64,000 nt of DNA from Mycolicibacterium frederiksbergense (GTDB lineage: Bacteria > Actinomycetota > Actinomycetes > Mycobacteriales > Mycobacteriaceae): contig NZ_CP038798.1 of NCBI RefSeq assembly GCF_012223425.1, forward strand, positions 1 to 64,000, written 5' to 3'. Position numbers and translations under genes: made by a program. Positions 36,998-46,198 of the stretch are shown piece by piece; position 1 is the stretch's first letter; every line of letters starts with the position of its first letter. The notes under the pieces were generated by a model. That model had not been told where the DNA came from and did not search any database. It saw nothing but the letters and a program-made list of their open reading frames with translations.

Positions 36998-37263
36998 AGA
37001 CGACCGCGGCATTTCTCGTTCAGTGCGTGGCGGCGTTTGGGGTCAGCTTCGTCGCGACCGTGGTGGGCATCGTGTTCCTCCCATTGGATCCCTGGCAACG
37101 ATTGTTTCTCGCCGTCAGCGTGTTGTTCTTGGTCTCGAGCACCTTTGGCTTGGCCAAGGTGGTCCGTGACCAACAAGAGGCGTCGACCGTTCGAGTTCGT
37201 GTCGACGCGGCGCGGGTGGAAAAGATGCTGACCGAACACAATCCACTGACGTCGGTGGTCTGA
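36998..37263 (+). pseudogene. YiaA/YiaB-like membrane protein gene, 3' fragment after the IS3 insertion
   Basis: Reads KTTAAFLVQCVAAFGVSFVATVVGIVFLPLDPWQRLFLAVSVLFLVSSTFGLAKVVRDQQEA and continues to HNPLTSVV. Two membrane helices and the K-x-VRD motif after the second helix are typical of the yiaA/B domain. The first eight codons lie on the other side of the IS3 element at 33394-33418. An internal GTG or ATG (37027) might still allow a shortened product lacking only the N-terminus. Function of the family is poorly known. Confidence 0.75.
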
Positions 37264-37301
37264 CAGCTGCACCCGCGCCGACCAGGAATAGAAAGGGGGC
37301 G

Positions 37302-38333
37302 GTGACCACCACCATGGCCCACGACGAGGACACCACCGCACAGGTACCCCAAGAGCGCACCGTGGCGCCACCTCAGCCCGATGCTGAACGGACCCAACGC
37401 ATTACCCGGGAGACACAGCCACCTCCGCCGCCGGCCCCTCGAACCTCACCGTCGGTCCGCCAGCCACCATGGGGTGCTGCTCAGCAGCCCCCGACCGTCT
37501 CACCCGGCGGCCCACCCCCACAAACCCCCGCAGCCCCCGGCCCACCCCCGCAGTGGGTCGGACCCGGCCGGTGGGACACCGCCCCGGCCCCAGGACCACC
37601 TCCGCCCTACGGCGCCACGCCGCCGCCACCGCCGTGGTATGGGCCACCGCCCCAACAGCATTGGGGACCCCACCCGCCGCTCGGACGTCCTGGGCCTCCG
37701 CATCCGCCGCGGCCCGCGCGCAATTCCAACCGGAAAATACTCATCGTGATGGGTGCGGTCGTCCTCGCCGTCGTCGCGTTGATACGCATCACCGGCTCCG
37801 ACACCGTGAGCGATGCCGACCGTGCATCCAACGCCAAGCCTGCGACCTCGGCTGGCGACTTCGATTCTGTCTGCACGGACGGCTCGGTGAGCAACGCCGC
37901 CGCCTACAGCGAGCCGTACAAGGTCATCGCGTTCCAACAGGGCTTCTCGGCCTTGTCCTTCGAAGCCGACCACATTTCGTGGAGTCAAGTCACCCTGGAT
38001 CGCCGACCCGGCATATACGACACCGACGACCCGGTAACCGCGATCACCGTCGTGGCATGCGTGACCCGCCAGAAGGGCAGCGAAGTCAGGTCCGGGTCGT
38101 GTGACTTCGACTCCAGCGGGCGCAAGGTCACTGCTGAGCACTACGCCGTCAAGTGGGACGTCGAGCTGCGCGAGGCCAAGACCGGCAAGTCCATTACCAC
38201 CCTCGAACCGGTCGACGGCCCGGCCACGGACTGCCCGCTCTTTGCCACCTTCGACCCCGATCACCCCAAGGTCTACGCCGACCCCGACACCTTCGCACTG
38301 ACCGAGGAACTGCGCACGTTCCCCGGCAAATAG
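37302..38333 (+). CDS. Proline-rich single-pass membrane protein with extracytoplasmic domain
   Basis: 343 residues; GTG start at 37302 preceded by AAAGGGGG. Residues 1-140 are low-complexity and proline-rich (PPPPPAPRTSPSVRQPP, PPPPPWYGPPPQ). They are followed by basic NSNRK and one membrane helix (ILIVMGAVVLAVVALIRI, about 145-163). The outer domain of about 180 residues carries four cysteines (DFDSVCTDGS, VVACVTRQ, GSCDFDSS, ATDCPLFATF), probably two disulfides. Such proline-rich cytoplasmic tails are common in mycobacterial cell-envelope proteins. It is 38 bases after the disrupted yiaA/B gene. Function unknown. Confidence 0.7.
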   Translation: MTTTMAHDEDTTAQVPQERTVAPPQPDAERTQRITRETQPPPPPAPRTSPSVRQPPWGAAQQPPTVSPGGPPPQTPAAPGPPPQWVGPGRWDTAPAPGPPPPYGATPPPPPWYGPPPQQHWGPHPPLGRPGPPHPPRPARNSNRKILIVMGAVVLAVVALIRITGSDTVSDADRASNAKPATSAGDFDSVCTDGSVSNAAAYSEPYKVIAFQQGFSALSFEADHISWSQVTLDRRPGIYDTDDPVTAITVVACVTRQKGSEVRSGSCDFDSSGRKVTAEHYAVKWDVELREAKTGKSITTLEPVDGPATDCPLFATFDPDHPKVYADPDTFALTEELRTFPGK

Positions 38334-38624
38334 CACCCCACGGCGCCGTAACAATGGCTTCACGACGCAGGCGGTCCGGGCGGGTGGCTGTGGCATCGTG
38401 GGAATACCGTCCGGTGATCAAAGAGTCTGCCGGGTTCACTTCCCTGCCTCCCGTGGAGCTTTCGGCTCCTGGCGGCCCGTCAGCGTGGCGACGGCGCTCA
38501 CTTTCGCGACGACGAGCTCCGCTTGGCGATCACTCGGACGGCCAGGCCATATGCTGTTCACGCCATACTGCGTGCACTGTGCGCTACCGGCCGACGGCAA
38601 ACGAACGCGAGACGAGTGACCGAG

Positions 38625-38996
38625 ATGAGTGAACAGCAGGCCCGCCTCCGACGGGTTGGCGCGGTGCCTGTGCGGGTCGACGATGGGCTGACCGACGCGG
38701 GTGGGCGGGAGTTCGCGGTTGCCGCAGCTCACAGCAGTTTTCATGCCAATGGCCTGGCCGACATCCGCAGGGCGTCGCGGCTCACCCAGCAGCAGGTGGC
38801 GGAGGTGCTGGGTACTGACCAGGGCACGGTGTCCAAAATCGAGCATCGTGAGGACCTTCTGCTCTCCACCTTGCGGGAGTACCTGACCGCCACGGGCGCG
38901 GTCCGGCCGAAGATCGTCGCAGAGAAGGACGGCGTGGAGATTTCGTTGGAGCTGGACGTGTTTGGTCCATCGTCGGCACAGGGGCGGGGTCGGTGA
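38625..38996 (+). CDS. XRE-family transcriptional regulator
   Basis: 123 residues from the ATG at 38625 (MSEQQARLRRVGAVPVRVDDG); the open frame upstream is unlikely to be translated. The helix-turn-helix is clear: LADIRRASRLTQQQVAEVLGTDQGTVSKIEHREDLLLSTLREYLTATG, with the second and third helices at LTQQQVAEVLGTDQGTVSKIE. A short beta-rich tail follows (KIVAEKDGVEISLELDVFG). This HTH-plus-tail layout is that of HipB/HigA-like antitoxins as well as simple repressors, but no toxin-like gene lies beside it. Confidence 0.75.
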   Translation: MSEQQARLRRVGAVPVRVDDGLTDAGGREFAVAAAHSSFHANGLADIRRASRLTQQQVAEVLGTDQGTVSKIEHREDLLLSTLREYLTATGAVRPKIVAEKDGVEISLELDVFGPSSAQGRGR

Positions 38997-39045
38997 CATG
39001 ACCCGTGAAAGGCCGGAAGCCAATCAGCGAGGAGTCGGGGGTGTG

Positions 39046-40290
39046 ATGCGGACGGCAGCGGTACTGGTCGCGACGGTCGTGTTGGCGGGATGCTCGTCGT
39101 CGCCGATATCAGGAAAGGCGGTCAAGGCCAGCGACGGGGACGCCGCCGTGGTGGCCTTGATGGACACCGGCGCCTACACGGTGACCCCAAGCCATCCTTT
39201 CGGCGCCGTGGGCGACAACGTGTCCAGCCAGAATCTCATGGAAGCCCACCGCATCGCGGAGTTCACCGTGGGCCCCTGGGAGGTCGACGACGCGCTACGC
39301 GCGATGCCCGGTGGATTCGACGCTGGTCTGAACTCTCCGCTGAGTTCGGTGAAGATGATCCGCGACAACGGAGTCATGCCCAATCCGTGGCCCGACATCG
39401 CCGAAGCTCACGGATTCCGGTCCGGCTTCGCCTCGGCGCGCGTCACCTCGACCGGGCCAGAGCGTTCATTGCAGAACGTCGTGTTGGAGTTTCCCGACGC
39501 CGCGGCTGCCGCCGCGGCAACTGCGGAGATGGTGGCTCAGGCGCCACCGCGGCTCGACGTCGCGCCGGGACCTCCTGCGCCGCTGCAAGATACCCCCGAG
39601 AGCCTCGCGGTGAGCTATGCCTTGCCCGACGACGTCACCCGGGTGGACAGTTTCACCGCGCACGGACCCTACGTGCTCTACCAATCGGCGGTCAGCCCAC
39701 GGCTGTCGACCGGCGCAAACGCCGCCCTACTCGCAGGCAGTGCGCTGAATACGCAGAAGAAGAGGATCGACGAGTTCACTCCGACCGCGCCCGCGGATCT
39801 GCCGAAGCTTCCCCTCGATCCCACCGGGCGGCTGCTGTCGCTCACCCTGTCCGGGCCCGACAATGCAGCCCCCGTCATGGCCGGGGTGTGGGCACCCCAA
39901 GGATGGCTGAACTTCGAATTCGACCCCGTCACCGCAGCCGCGCTGTTCAAGACCGCTGGAGTCGACGCCGTCACCCAACGGCTGACCACGGTCTACCAGG
40001 CCGGAAACGCCGACGGCGCGGCGCGCATCGCCCAGGAGTTCATCAAGCAGATGGGCACCCTGGTGGACGTCTCCCCAGTCGACGGTGTTCCCGGGCTCCC
40101 GTCTGCGAAGTGTTTCCAACGCAACAAAGGTTCCCTTCCGGCGACCGCGGCGATGACCTGGCAGCGCATCCTGTGGCATGTCAGGTGCGTCGCCACGGTG
40201 GACCGTTACGTCTACACCGCGTTCTCCGCCGACGTCGCCGACGTGCGTCAGCAGATGGCCGCGCAGTACCGCATTCTGGCCGGCGAGTGA
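39046..40290 (+). CDS. Secreted lipoprotein (mycobacterial DUF7373-like)
   Basis: 414 residues from the ATG at 39046, chosen because the signal peptide [16 protein letters not shown] begins there and AGGAG lies about 14 bases upstream; an ATG at 38998 is an alternative. The lipobox LAGC predicts lipid attachment and export. The mature part has two repeats of an alpha/beta layout (FVGPW-like [67 protein letters not shown]) and a late Cys pair ([21 protein letters not shown]). It resembles a large mycobacterial lipoprotein family of unknown function. The kinase gene starts 10 bases downstream. Confidence 0.78.
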   Translation: MRTAAVLVATVVLAGCSSSPISGKAVKASDGDAAVVALMDTGAYTVTPSHPFGAVGDNVSSQNLMEAHRIAEFTVGPWEVDDALRAMPGGFDAGLNSPLSSVKMIRDNGVMPNPWPDIAEAHGFRSGFASARVTSTGPERSLQNVVLEFPDAAAAAAATAEMVAQAPPRLDVAPGPPAPLQDTPESLAVSYALPDDVTRVDSFTAHGPYVLYQSAVSPRLSTGANAALLAGSALNTQKKRIDEFTPTAPADLPKLPLDPTGRLLSLTLSGPDNAAPVMAGVWAPQGWLNFEFDPVTAAALFKTAGVDAVTQRLTTVYQAGNADGAARIAQEFIKQMGTLVDVSPVDGVPGLPSAKCFQRNKGSLPATAAMTWQRILWHVRCVATVDRYVYTAFSADVADVRQQMAAQYRILAGE

Positions 40291-40300
40291 AGGCCGACAG

Positions 40301-42316
40301 ATGGTTCTGAATGCTGGTGAGGTGGTGGCGGGGTACACCATTGAGGTGGTCCTGGGGGCCGGTGGCATGGGCACCGTGTATCGGGCTCGGCATCCAACGT
40401 TGCCGCGCAGTGACGCGCTGAAAGTCCTTTCGCCGCAGCTGTCTCAAGATGCTCACTTCCGGGCACGGTTCGAGCGGGAAGCCGAATTGGCGGCCACCCT
40501 CGACCATCCGAACATCGTGACCGTCTACAACCGCGGCGAAACCGACGGGCAGCTGTGGATCGCCATGCAGTACGTCGCCGGCAGCGACGCGGACAAGGAA
40601 TTGGCGGCGGCGCGGATGACGCCGCAGCGTGCGGTTCACGTGGTCGCCGAAGTGGCCAAGGCATTGGATTACGCCCACCGCCGTCACCTTCTGCACCGCG
40701 ACGTCAAGCCAGCCAACTTCCTGCTGGCGCCTGACGACGAACGAGTGTTCTTGGCCGACTTCGGTATCGCCCGGGCCCTCGACGAGGTGGTGGGTCTGAC
40801 CCAGACCGGAATGGTCATGGCCAGCGTGGCCTACGCAGCCCCGGAATCGTTGACCGGTGAGCCGACTGATCACCGTTCCGACATCTACTCACTGGGGTGC
40901 TCGCTCTACCGAATGCTCACTGGCCGTGCGCCGTACGCCCGGTCGGGGGGTATGGCCGCCGCAGCCGCGGCGCACCTCACCGAGCCCCCACCCCGCGTCA
41001 CCGACATAGATGCGAGCTTGCCGGCGGCCCTGGACGCGGTGATCGCGACGGCGATGGCCAAGGAGCCCAACCAGCGGTATCAGACCGCGACGGACTTGGC
41101 CCGTGCGGCGGTTCGCGCGCTGGACGAGTCCACCGAGACGGTGCGGCAGACCCCACGGACGCCGATGGCCCCGTCGTGGTCTGGGGAGCACAGCCCCGGC
41201 CGGTCACAGCAGGGGCCGTCGTGGTCTGGAGAGCACAGTCCCGGCCGGTCGCAGCCGTCGTCGGCACACACTCCGCCTCCCTTCCCGCCGTACGCGCAGC
41301 CGTATGGCGGTGCGCGGCCCCCCTGGGTCACGGAGGCGGCGCGAGCGATCACTCCCCCGCCCCCTCGGCGGCGTCGCGTGCTGCCCATCGCGATCGTGGC
41401 GGTGGTGACGGTGTTGGTCGCGGCCGGTATCGGCGGCTACGTCGCGTTCAGTGGGGACGATGCAGCACCGTCTTATCAGGCGCAGACGTTGGTCCACCAG
41501 CATGGGCAGGCGCAGCTTTCCGCCGCGCCCAGCGCCGTGGTTGCCGCGGGTTCCGGTGACGGCGACGCGGTGCTGTCGTTGGGTGTGCAACCGGTCGCCA
41601 TCGTCTCCCCCGGAGGGGCCCTGCCCAGCTGGGAGAAGCAGAAGGTCACCGGGGACGTGCAGGTCCTTGCCGAGGCCGATCCGGCGGCGATCGGCGCCAC
41701 CAAACCCGACCTGATCATCGACACCGGCGAGATCGACGACGCCGCCTACAACGCTCTGGCCGCCGTGGCGCAGACCGTCACCCGCCCGCCAAATGCCAGC
41801 GGGTGGACGTGGCAGGCGCAGCTGGAGTGGATTGGCCGCATCCTCGGCCGCAGTGACCAAGCCAAGAGTCTCCTCGACGGCGCCGCCGCCAAGCAGGCCG
41901 ACATCCGTGCGGCCCACCCCGCGTTCGACGGCAAGAGCGTTCAGGTGGTCCTCGTCGCCGACGACGGCGTCAGTGTCGCTGTCGCGCAGTCAGATTCGGC
42001 CCGGTACCTCCAGGGGCTGGGGTTTCGCTATCCGTCTGATCTGGGGGCCGCCGGAGCTGGCGGACTGACGCGGCCAGTCCCGGACCCGGCGCAGCTCAAC
42101 GCCACACCCACCGACGTGCGTCTGGTGGTGCGCACCGATCAGGGCGCGGGCGGAGGCAGCTACAACGGTCTGCCGCAGCCATTTTCGTCGTACAAGGGCA
42201 TCACCGTGATCATCGACGATCCCGCCACCGTGGCGGCCCTGAACGTCCCCGGCTATGCGGCGACCGACTACCTCAACACCGCACTGGTCAACCAGTTGGC
42301 GCGCCAGATTCGGTGA
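40301..42316 (+). CDS. Transmembrane Ser/Thr protein kinase with a binding-protein-like outer domain
   Basis: 671 residues from the ATG at 40301. Hanks kinase domain (about 10-275): glycine loop [13 protein letters not shown], Lys in [16 protein letters not shown], catalytic loop [17 protein letters not shown] in [40 protein letters not shown] linker follows with a 15-residue tandem repeat ([13 protein letters not shown]), then RRRR and one membrane helix ([24 protein letters not shown], about 365-388). The outer domain (about 400-670) reads [27 protein letters not shown], then [26 protein letters not shown] and [18 protein letters not shown]. This pattern is that of iron-siderophore (FepB/TroA-like) binding proteins. 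It probably senses a small ligand outside the membrane. Confidence 0.88.
   Translation: MVLNAGEVVAGYTIEVVLGAGGMGTVYRARHPTLPRSDALKVLSPQLSQDAHFRARFEREAELAATLDHPNIVTVYNRGETDGQLWIAMQYVAGSDADKELAAARMTPQRAVHVVAEVAKALDYAHRRHLLHRDVKPANFLLAPDDERVFLADFGIARALDEVVGLTQTGMVMASVAYAAPESLTGEPTDHRSDIYSLGCSLYRMLTGRAPYARSGGMAAAAAAHLTEPPPRVTDIDASLPAALDAVIATAMAKEPNQRYQTATDLARAAVRALDESTETVRQTPRTPMAPSWSGEHSPGRSQQGPSWSGEHSPGRSQPSSAHTPPPFPPYAQPYGGARPPWVTEAARAITPPPPRRRRVLPIAIVAVVTVLVAAGIGGYVAFSGDDAAPSYQAQTLVHQHGQAQLSAAPSAVVAAGSGDGDAVLSLGVQPVAIVSPGGALPSWEKQKVTGDVQVLAEADPAAIGATKPDLIIDTGEIDDAAYNALAAVAQTVTRPPNASGWTWQAQLEWIGRILGRSDQAKSLLDGAAAKQADIRAAHPAFDGKSVQVVLVADDGVSVAVAQSDSARYLQGLGFRYPSDLGAAGAGGLTRPVPDPAQLNATPTDVRLVVRTDQGAGGGSYNGLPQPFSSYKGITVIIDDPATVAALNVPGYAATDYLNTALVNQLARQIR
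41171..41254 (+). repeat. 45-bp tandem repeat in the kinase linker
   Basis: Two near-identical copies beginning CCGTCGTGGTCTGG at 41171 and 41216 encode [13 protein letters not shown] twice. It lies in the flexible juxtamembrane linker, where copy number could vary between strains. Confidence 0.8.
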
Positions 42317-42319
42317 CGG

Positions 42320-43576
42320 TCACTTGATCTTCGCGGCGATGTCGGACGCGAAGTCGTAAGCGGCGCTGTTCACGTTCGGCGCGCAAGCACGCGTGTCGAC
42401 GACGACGTTGCCGCGAACGGTGAGAGCCCGTTCGCACCGTTGGTTCGCAGTCTTGGAGTTCGTCGAGGTGAACTCCAGGGTCATCACGTCGCCGGACATC
42501 GCGGGCACGCCAAGGTCGATCTCATCGATCTTCGCGTCCTGCTTGTCGTCGTAGGTGATGTGGCTGGACTTGCACGCCGACCAGTCCGCGGAGCGCTGGT
42601 CGAAGAACGCCTTGGCGGCGCCCGGGTCGGGGAACGCGACTACCCCCTGAACCGCCTTCACCGCTGGCTCCAGCGCCACTCCTTGCAGCGCAACTCCGGT
42701 GAAGCCCGACCCGTTGAGGGCGTCGGCGGCGACGGGGACGAACGTCGTGACACAGTTCGCGGGGGTGACGCCGCCGGGAATCGGGTTGCTCAGCACCGCG
42801 GTCGGGACCATGCCGGGGGTGTTGAGCCGTTGACTGATTTGGTCGGGTGAGAGCAGCAGTCCGGGCAGGGCGTCGGCGGCCACGGTCGGCGCAGGCGGAG
42901 CGGGTGCCGGTGGCGGCGCAGCCGGTGGTGAGGGTTTTGGCTGCATGGTCGTGACGGGGGCGGCGGGCACCTGCGCGGCAGTAGTCGACGTGGGGCTGGC
43001 CGTGGTGGCATCGGTATCGCCGCGGTTCACTATGAAGGCGACTCCGCCCAAGGCGGCAACCAGCACGACGGCCCCGCCCACGGCCCACCACCTCCGGTCA
43101 TTCATCATCGCCGATGCGCGACTCGGCTTGGGGGAAGCGTCGGCGGGTAACCCGGGTACGGCGGGGGCTGTACCCCCGGCGGAAGCGCCGTACGGCGGAC
43201 CAGCCATCCCGGCCGGGGGCTGATTCTGAGCCGGGTACGCCGCCGGGGTCTGTGGCCACCCCGAGGATCCCGCCGGTGGATGCTGCACTGGTGGGCGGGT
43301 GAACTGCGGCGCCTCTTGGGTGCTCTGCTCGTGCACGTCCCACCCACCTGCAGGCGGTTGTGGTGCCGCCGGTGGTTGCTGCGGTGGGCGGGTGAACCGA
43401 CCGAACTCCTGAGTGGCTTCCTCCTCGCCGGACGGGCCGGGCGACGGGGCTGGCGCTGACGGGGAGGCCTGCCGCTCGGCAGGCGAAGCGCCGCTCACCG
43501 GCCAATCGGTCGTCTCGCCGCTGTCGTGTCCGCTGGTCGGATCATTCGGGCGCAACACTTCCCCCTCATTTGGCAC
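42320..43576 (-). CDS. PknH-like extracellular sensor-domain membrane protein
   Basis: 418 residues, converging with the kinase gene with only 3 bases between stops. The N-terminal 160 residues are proline-rich and contain two TQEF/TQEA motifs (EEATQEFGRFTRPP, QSTQEAPQFTRPP), like the phospho-Thr sites that recruit FHA proteins in mycobacterial substrates. One membrane helix (WWAVGGAVVLVAALGGVAFIV, about 165-185). The outer domain from about 235 begins ALPGLLLSPDQISQRLNTPGM and has conserved cysteines (PANCVTTF, WSACKSS, NQRCERAL, DTRACAPN), matching the PknH C-terminal sensor family. It has no kinase domain, so it may be a substrate or co-sensor of the neighbouring kinase. Confidence 0.82.
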   Translation of the reverse strand: MPNEGEVLRPNDPTSGHDSGETTDWPVSGASPAERQASPSAPAPSPGPSGEEEATQEFGRFTRPPQQPPAAPQPPAGGWDVHEQSTQEAPQFTRPPVQHPPAGSSGWPQTPAAYPAQNQPPAGMAGPPYGASAGGTAPAVPGLPADASPKPSRASAMMNDRRWWAVGGAVVLVAALGGVAFIVNRGDTDATTASPTSTTAAQVPAAPVTTMQPKPSPPAAPPPAPAPPAPTVAADALPGLLLSPDQISQRLNTPGMVPTAVLSNPIPGGVTPANCVTTFVPVAADALNGSGFTGVALQGVALEPAVKAVQGVVAFPDPGAAKAFFDQRSADWSACKSSHITYDDKQDAKIDEIDLGVPAMSGDVMTLEFTSTNSKTANQRCERALTVRGNVVVDTRACAPNVNSAAYDFASDIAAKIK

Positions 43577-43927
43577 CGGTGACGCCCCGCTGGGCGTGCC
43601 GCGCGTCGACTTACTGCGGCGTGGATTCAGTCTCGCACGCCGTCTGCAGGGTCACATGCACCAAAATTCGTTTGCGGAGGCTCGTCGGAATCCTGCGTGC
43701 CCACGCCCGACCCGGGCGTGACCTACCCCGGCGGAATGTGCCCGCTTCTCCCTCGCCACGGGCCTCTAAGCCTCGATCCACCGGTGAGCTGTCGGTGTGA
43801 AGTCGATTTCGATTGTGTGCGTTGGGCCCGGGGTGTGCCGTGAGGTGGGTGTGTGTGATGGCCCGATCTCGGTATCGGCTTGTTCCTGTGGGTCTTTCGT
43901 CTCGTGCGGGCGGTTGGGGTTGCTCTG
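43577..43927. other. No recognisable gene; includes the end of IS1380
   Basis: About 350 bases between the PknH-like gene and the IS1380 transposase stop. Open frames here are low-complexity shadows. The part next to 43927 should contain one terminal repeat of the IS, which I could not align confidently with the other end. Confidence 0.5.
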
Positions 43928-45322
43928 TTAGGCCAGCAGTGGCCGGTTTCGGCCAAACAGACTGTGGAACAGGGTGTTCCACGCGGTTTCCCAGGGCCAG
44001 TTGCGTGGCAGGTGCAGGGTCAGGCGTCGGGCCGAGGAGGCGATGCGTGCCGGCACGCTGATCAGGGTGCGGCGGATGGTGCCGGTGCGGGCTTTGGCCA
44101 GCGCTGGTCCGGTCAGGGTGGCCGCGGCGCGGGTGAGGTTGAACGCCATCGCTGCGCACACCAGCCAGGCGGCGTTGGCGCCGAATCGCCCCGAGGGCAG
44201 ATGGGCCAGAGCAGAGTCTTTGAGGTCGGCGTGGACCTGCTCGATGAGCGCGTGGCCGCGGTGGGTCTTGTCGGCGGTGACGGTATCGAGGTCGGTGGTG
44301 GTGAAGAAGGCATGGAAGCGCCAGGTGTCGAACAGGGTGGTCTGCCCCTCGCCGCTGGCGGGGTTGAGGTCGGGGATGCGCCGCACCACCAGCCTGCCGG
44401 GGATCTGCTCGCTGGTTTTGCGGGAGCTGAACGCGGTGAAGTCGATCTCGGCGACCTCGGCGCGCGAGATCCAGCGCTGGGTGTTCTCGTCGTAGATCGC
44501 GTCGGTGTACTGGATCGAGATCCAGGCGTCCTCGGGTATGGCGGCGATGGCGGCTTTGACTTTTGGGTCCAGGCGCACGGTGATCGACACGTCGGCACCA
44601 CCGCGCAGAGCAGCCGCCACGGTTGGGTAGCCGTAGAACGCCGAGTCGGCTCGCAGCAGCGGCCGGGTGGCTGCCGCCGAAGAGCGCAGTCGTGTCACGG
44701 TGGCCAGCGTGTCGCCGACGATGCGGGCAGCTCCACGTGCTGATCCGCAGGCGCCTTTGCGTAGGCGTTGGCCGCAGATGATCGGTGCACCATGCTCAGT
44801 GGTGAGCGTGGCGATCAGCGCATTTAACCCACGGACCCCGGAGTATCCGTAACCAGATCCCTGTTTGGTGTAGCCGTGCACTTCGATGATGGTGTCATCG
44901 AGATCAACACACACCGGACCGTCAACACCGGCCAGCACCGGAGTGCGTTCGTGCAGACCGGCCAGCAACCGCGCCGCCACGGCGTCGAGTTGGCGGACAT
45001 GACCGAAGCTGAATTCGCGCAGGAACGATCCCAGCGTCGACGGGGCGTACGGGCGGTCGAACACGGTGCCCATCGCGCCGTGGCGCAGCAAGGCCATGTC
45101 ATCGATGCTGTCAGCACCAGCTACCATGCCCGCGACCAGCGACAAGACTTTCGCCCCGGCGTTGGCGCCCTTGTCGGTCGGCACCGTGATGTGCTCATCA
45201 GCCAGGCTGCTCAACCCGCACTGATGAGCCAGAGCGGCCATCGGGACCAGCCCGGCACACGACACCAGATTGGGGTCATCAAAGCGGGCTGACGCCACAG
45301 GACGAGTGTGAGATAGTTGCAT
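43928..45322 (-). CDS. IS1380-family transposase
   Basis: 464 residues, intact. N-terminus ARFDDPNLVSCAGLVPMAALAHQCGL, then HITVPTDKGANAGAKVLSLVAGMVAGADSIDDMALLRHGAMG, typical of the family. DDE-type core: VCVDLDDTIIEVHGYTKQGSGYGYSGVRGLNAL (Asp), LLRADSAFYGY (Asp) and a late Glu near RGHALIEQVHADLKDSALAHLPSGRF. C-terminus WPWETAWNTLFHSLF. ATG at 45322. The element sits directly downstream of pcaD; its insertion probably cut off the 3' end of that gene. Confidence 0.9.
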   Translation of the reverse strand: MQLSHTRPVASARFDDPNLVSCAGLVPMAALAHQCGLSSLADEHITVPTDKGANAGAKVLSLVAGMVAGADSIDDMALLRHGAMGTVFDRPYAPSTLGSFLREFSFGHVRQLDAVAARLLAGLHERTPVLAGVDGPVCVDLDDTIIEVHGYTKQGSGYGYSGVRGLNALIATLTTEHGAPIICGQRLRKGACGSARGAARIVGDTLATVTRLRSSAAATRPLLRADSAFYGYPTVAAALRGGADVSITVRLDPKVKAAIAAIPEDAWISIQYTDAIYDENTQRWISRAEVAEIDFTAFSSRKTSEQIPGRLVVRRIPDLNPASGEGQTTLFDTWRFHAFFTTTDLDTVTADKTHRGHALIEQVHADLKDSALAHLPSGRFGANAAWLVCAAMAFNLTRAAATLTGPALAKARTGTIRRTLISVPARIASSARRLTLHLPRNWPWETAWNTLFHSLFGRNRPLLA

Positions 45323-45400
45323 CTACGAGATGCCCTTCGTTCTGACCGAATGTGATCCTAGACAAATCCCATTCTTTCACCGCGACAGGGCATTTCGTTT

Positions 45401-46198
45401 TTACAACCCGCCCCAACTCCTATTCGATCGGTGGATCAAGGCTAAGATCAGGTCGCTGACCCGTTCGGGTGCCTCTGCAGGGGCCAGGTGCCCCACTTCG
45501 TCGAGCACCACCAGTCGGCCGTCCTTAACCCGGGATATCAAGTCCCGCAGACCCTCCGGAGGAGTAGCGACATCCTGTGCTCCCGCGACGGCGAGCAGGG
45601 GTGTGGTGATCTCACCGAGTCTGCCGGTCACGTCGAAGTCGGCGAGTGCCTCGCAGGCCGCGGCGTAGGATTCGGCATCGGTACGGCGCAGTGCGTCCAA
45701 GAGTGCTGTGGCCACCTCGGGTTGGCGGTCGACGAAACCGGGGGCAAACCACCGCGCCAGCGCGGTGCCGACCACCGGATCGGTACCACCTGCCCGTACC
45801 GTGGCGGCACGTGATCGCCAGTCCGCTGGCGTCCCGATTGCCGAGCCGGTGCACAGCAGTGCCGCCGAGAGCAGCCGCTCGGGAGCGTCCAGCAAGAGCT
45901 GCAGGCCTACTGCGCCGCCGAGGGAGTCGCCGGCGTAGTGGAACCGCTGTCGGCCGGCGTGGCGATCGGCAACCGCGAGCACCGCGGCGGCCAGCTCGGG
46001 CATCGAGAACCCCGCGGCCGGGGCGCTGTAGCCATGCCCGGGTAGATCCCAGCCGACGACGCGAAGGCGGCTGGTCAGGCGCTGGGCTGCTGAGGCCCAG
46101 AGCGTGACCGAGGAGGTCCCCAGTGACGGGCCCACGAGCAGCAGCTCCCCGTGTCGGGGGCCACCAAAGTCCGTGGTGGCAATCTGTGGGACGGTCAT
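45401..46198 (-). CDS. pcaD: 3-oxoadipate enol-lactone hydrolase (PcaD), possibly a truncated PcaL
   Basis: 265 residues from the ATG at 46198 (the frame extends upstream only as a shadow of pcaB). Alpha/beta hydrolase: LLLVGPSLGTSSVTLWASAAQRL, VVGWDLPGHGYSAPA, nucleophile elbow YAGDSLGGAVGLQLLLDAPERLL, VAGAQDVATPPEGLRDL (acid) and LDEVGHLAPAEAPERVSDLI (His). It opens 3-oxoadipate enol-lactone to 3-oxoadipate. In most actinobacteria this domain is fused to the 4-carboxymuconolactone decarboxylase PcaC (together PcaL, about 400 residues). Here the protein ends HRSNRSWGGL just before IS1380, so the decarboxylase part appears lost. ATG overlaps the pcaB stop. Confidence 0.85.
   Translation of the reverse strand: MTVPQIATTDFGGPRHGELLLVGPSLGTSSVTLWASAAQRLTSRLRVVGWDLPGHGYSAPAAGFSMPELAAAVLAVADRHAGRQRFHYAGDSLGGAVGLQLLLDAPERLLSAALLCTGSAIGTPADWRSRAATVRAGGTDPVVGTALARWFAPGFVDRQPEVATALLDALRRTDAESYAAACEALADFDVTGRLGEITTPLLAVAGAQDVATPPEGLRDLISRVKDGRLVVLDEVGHLAPAEAPERVSDLILALIHRSNRSWGGL

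Noticed and set aside
38625..40290. Toxin-antitoxin pair made of the XRE protein and its downstream gene
   Set aside because: The downstream gene encodes a large lipoprotein with a signal peptide, not a toxin; no small toxin-like frame is adjacent.
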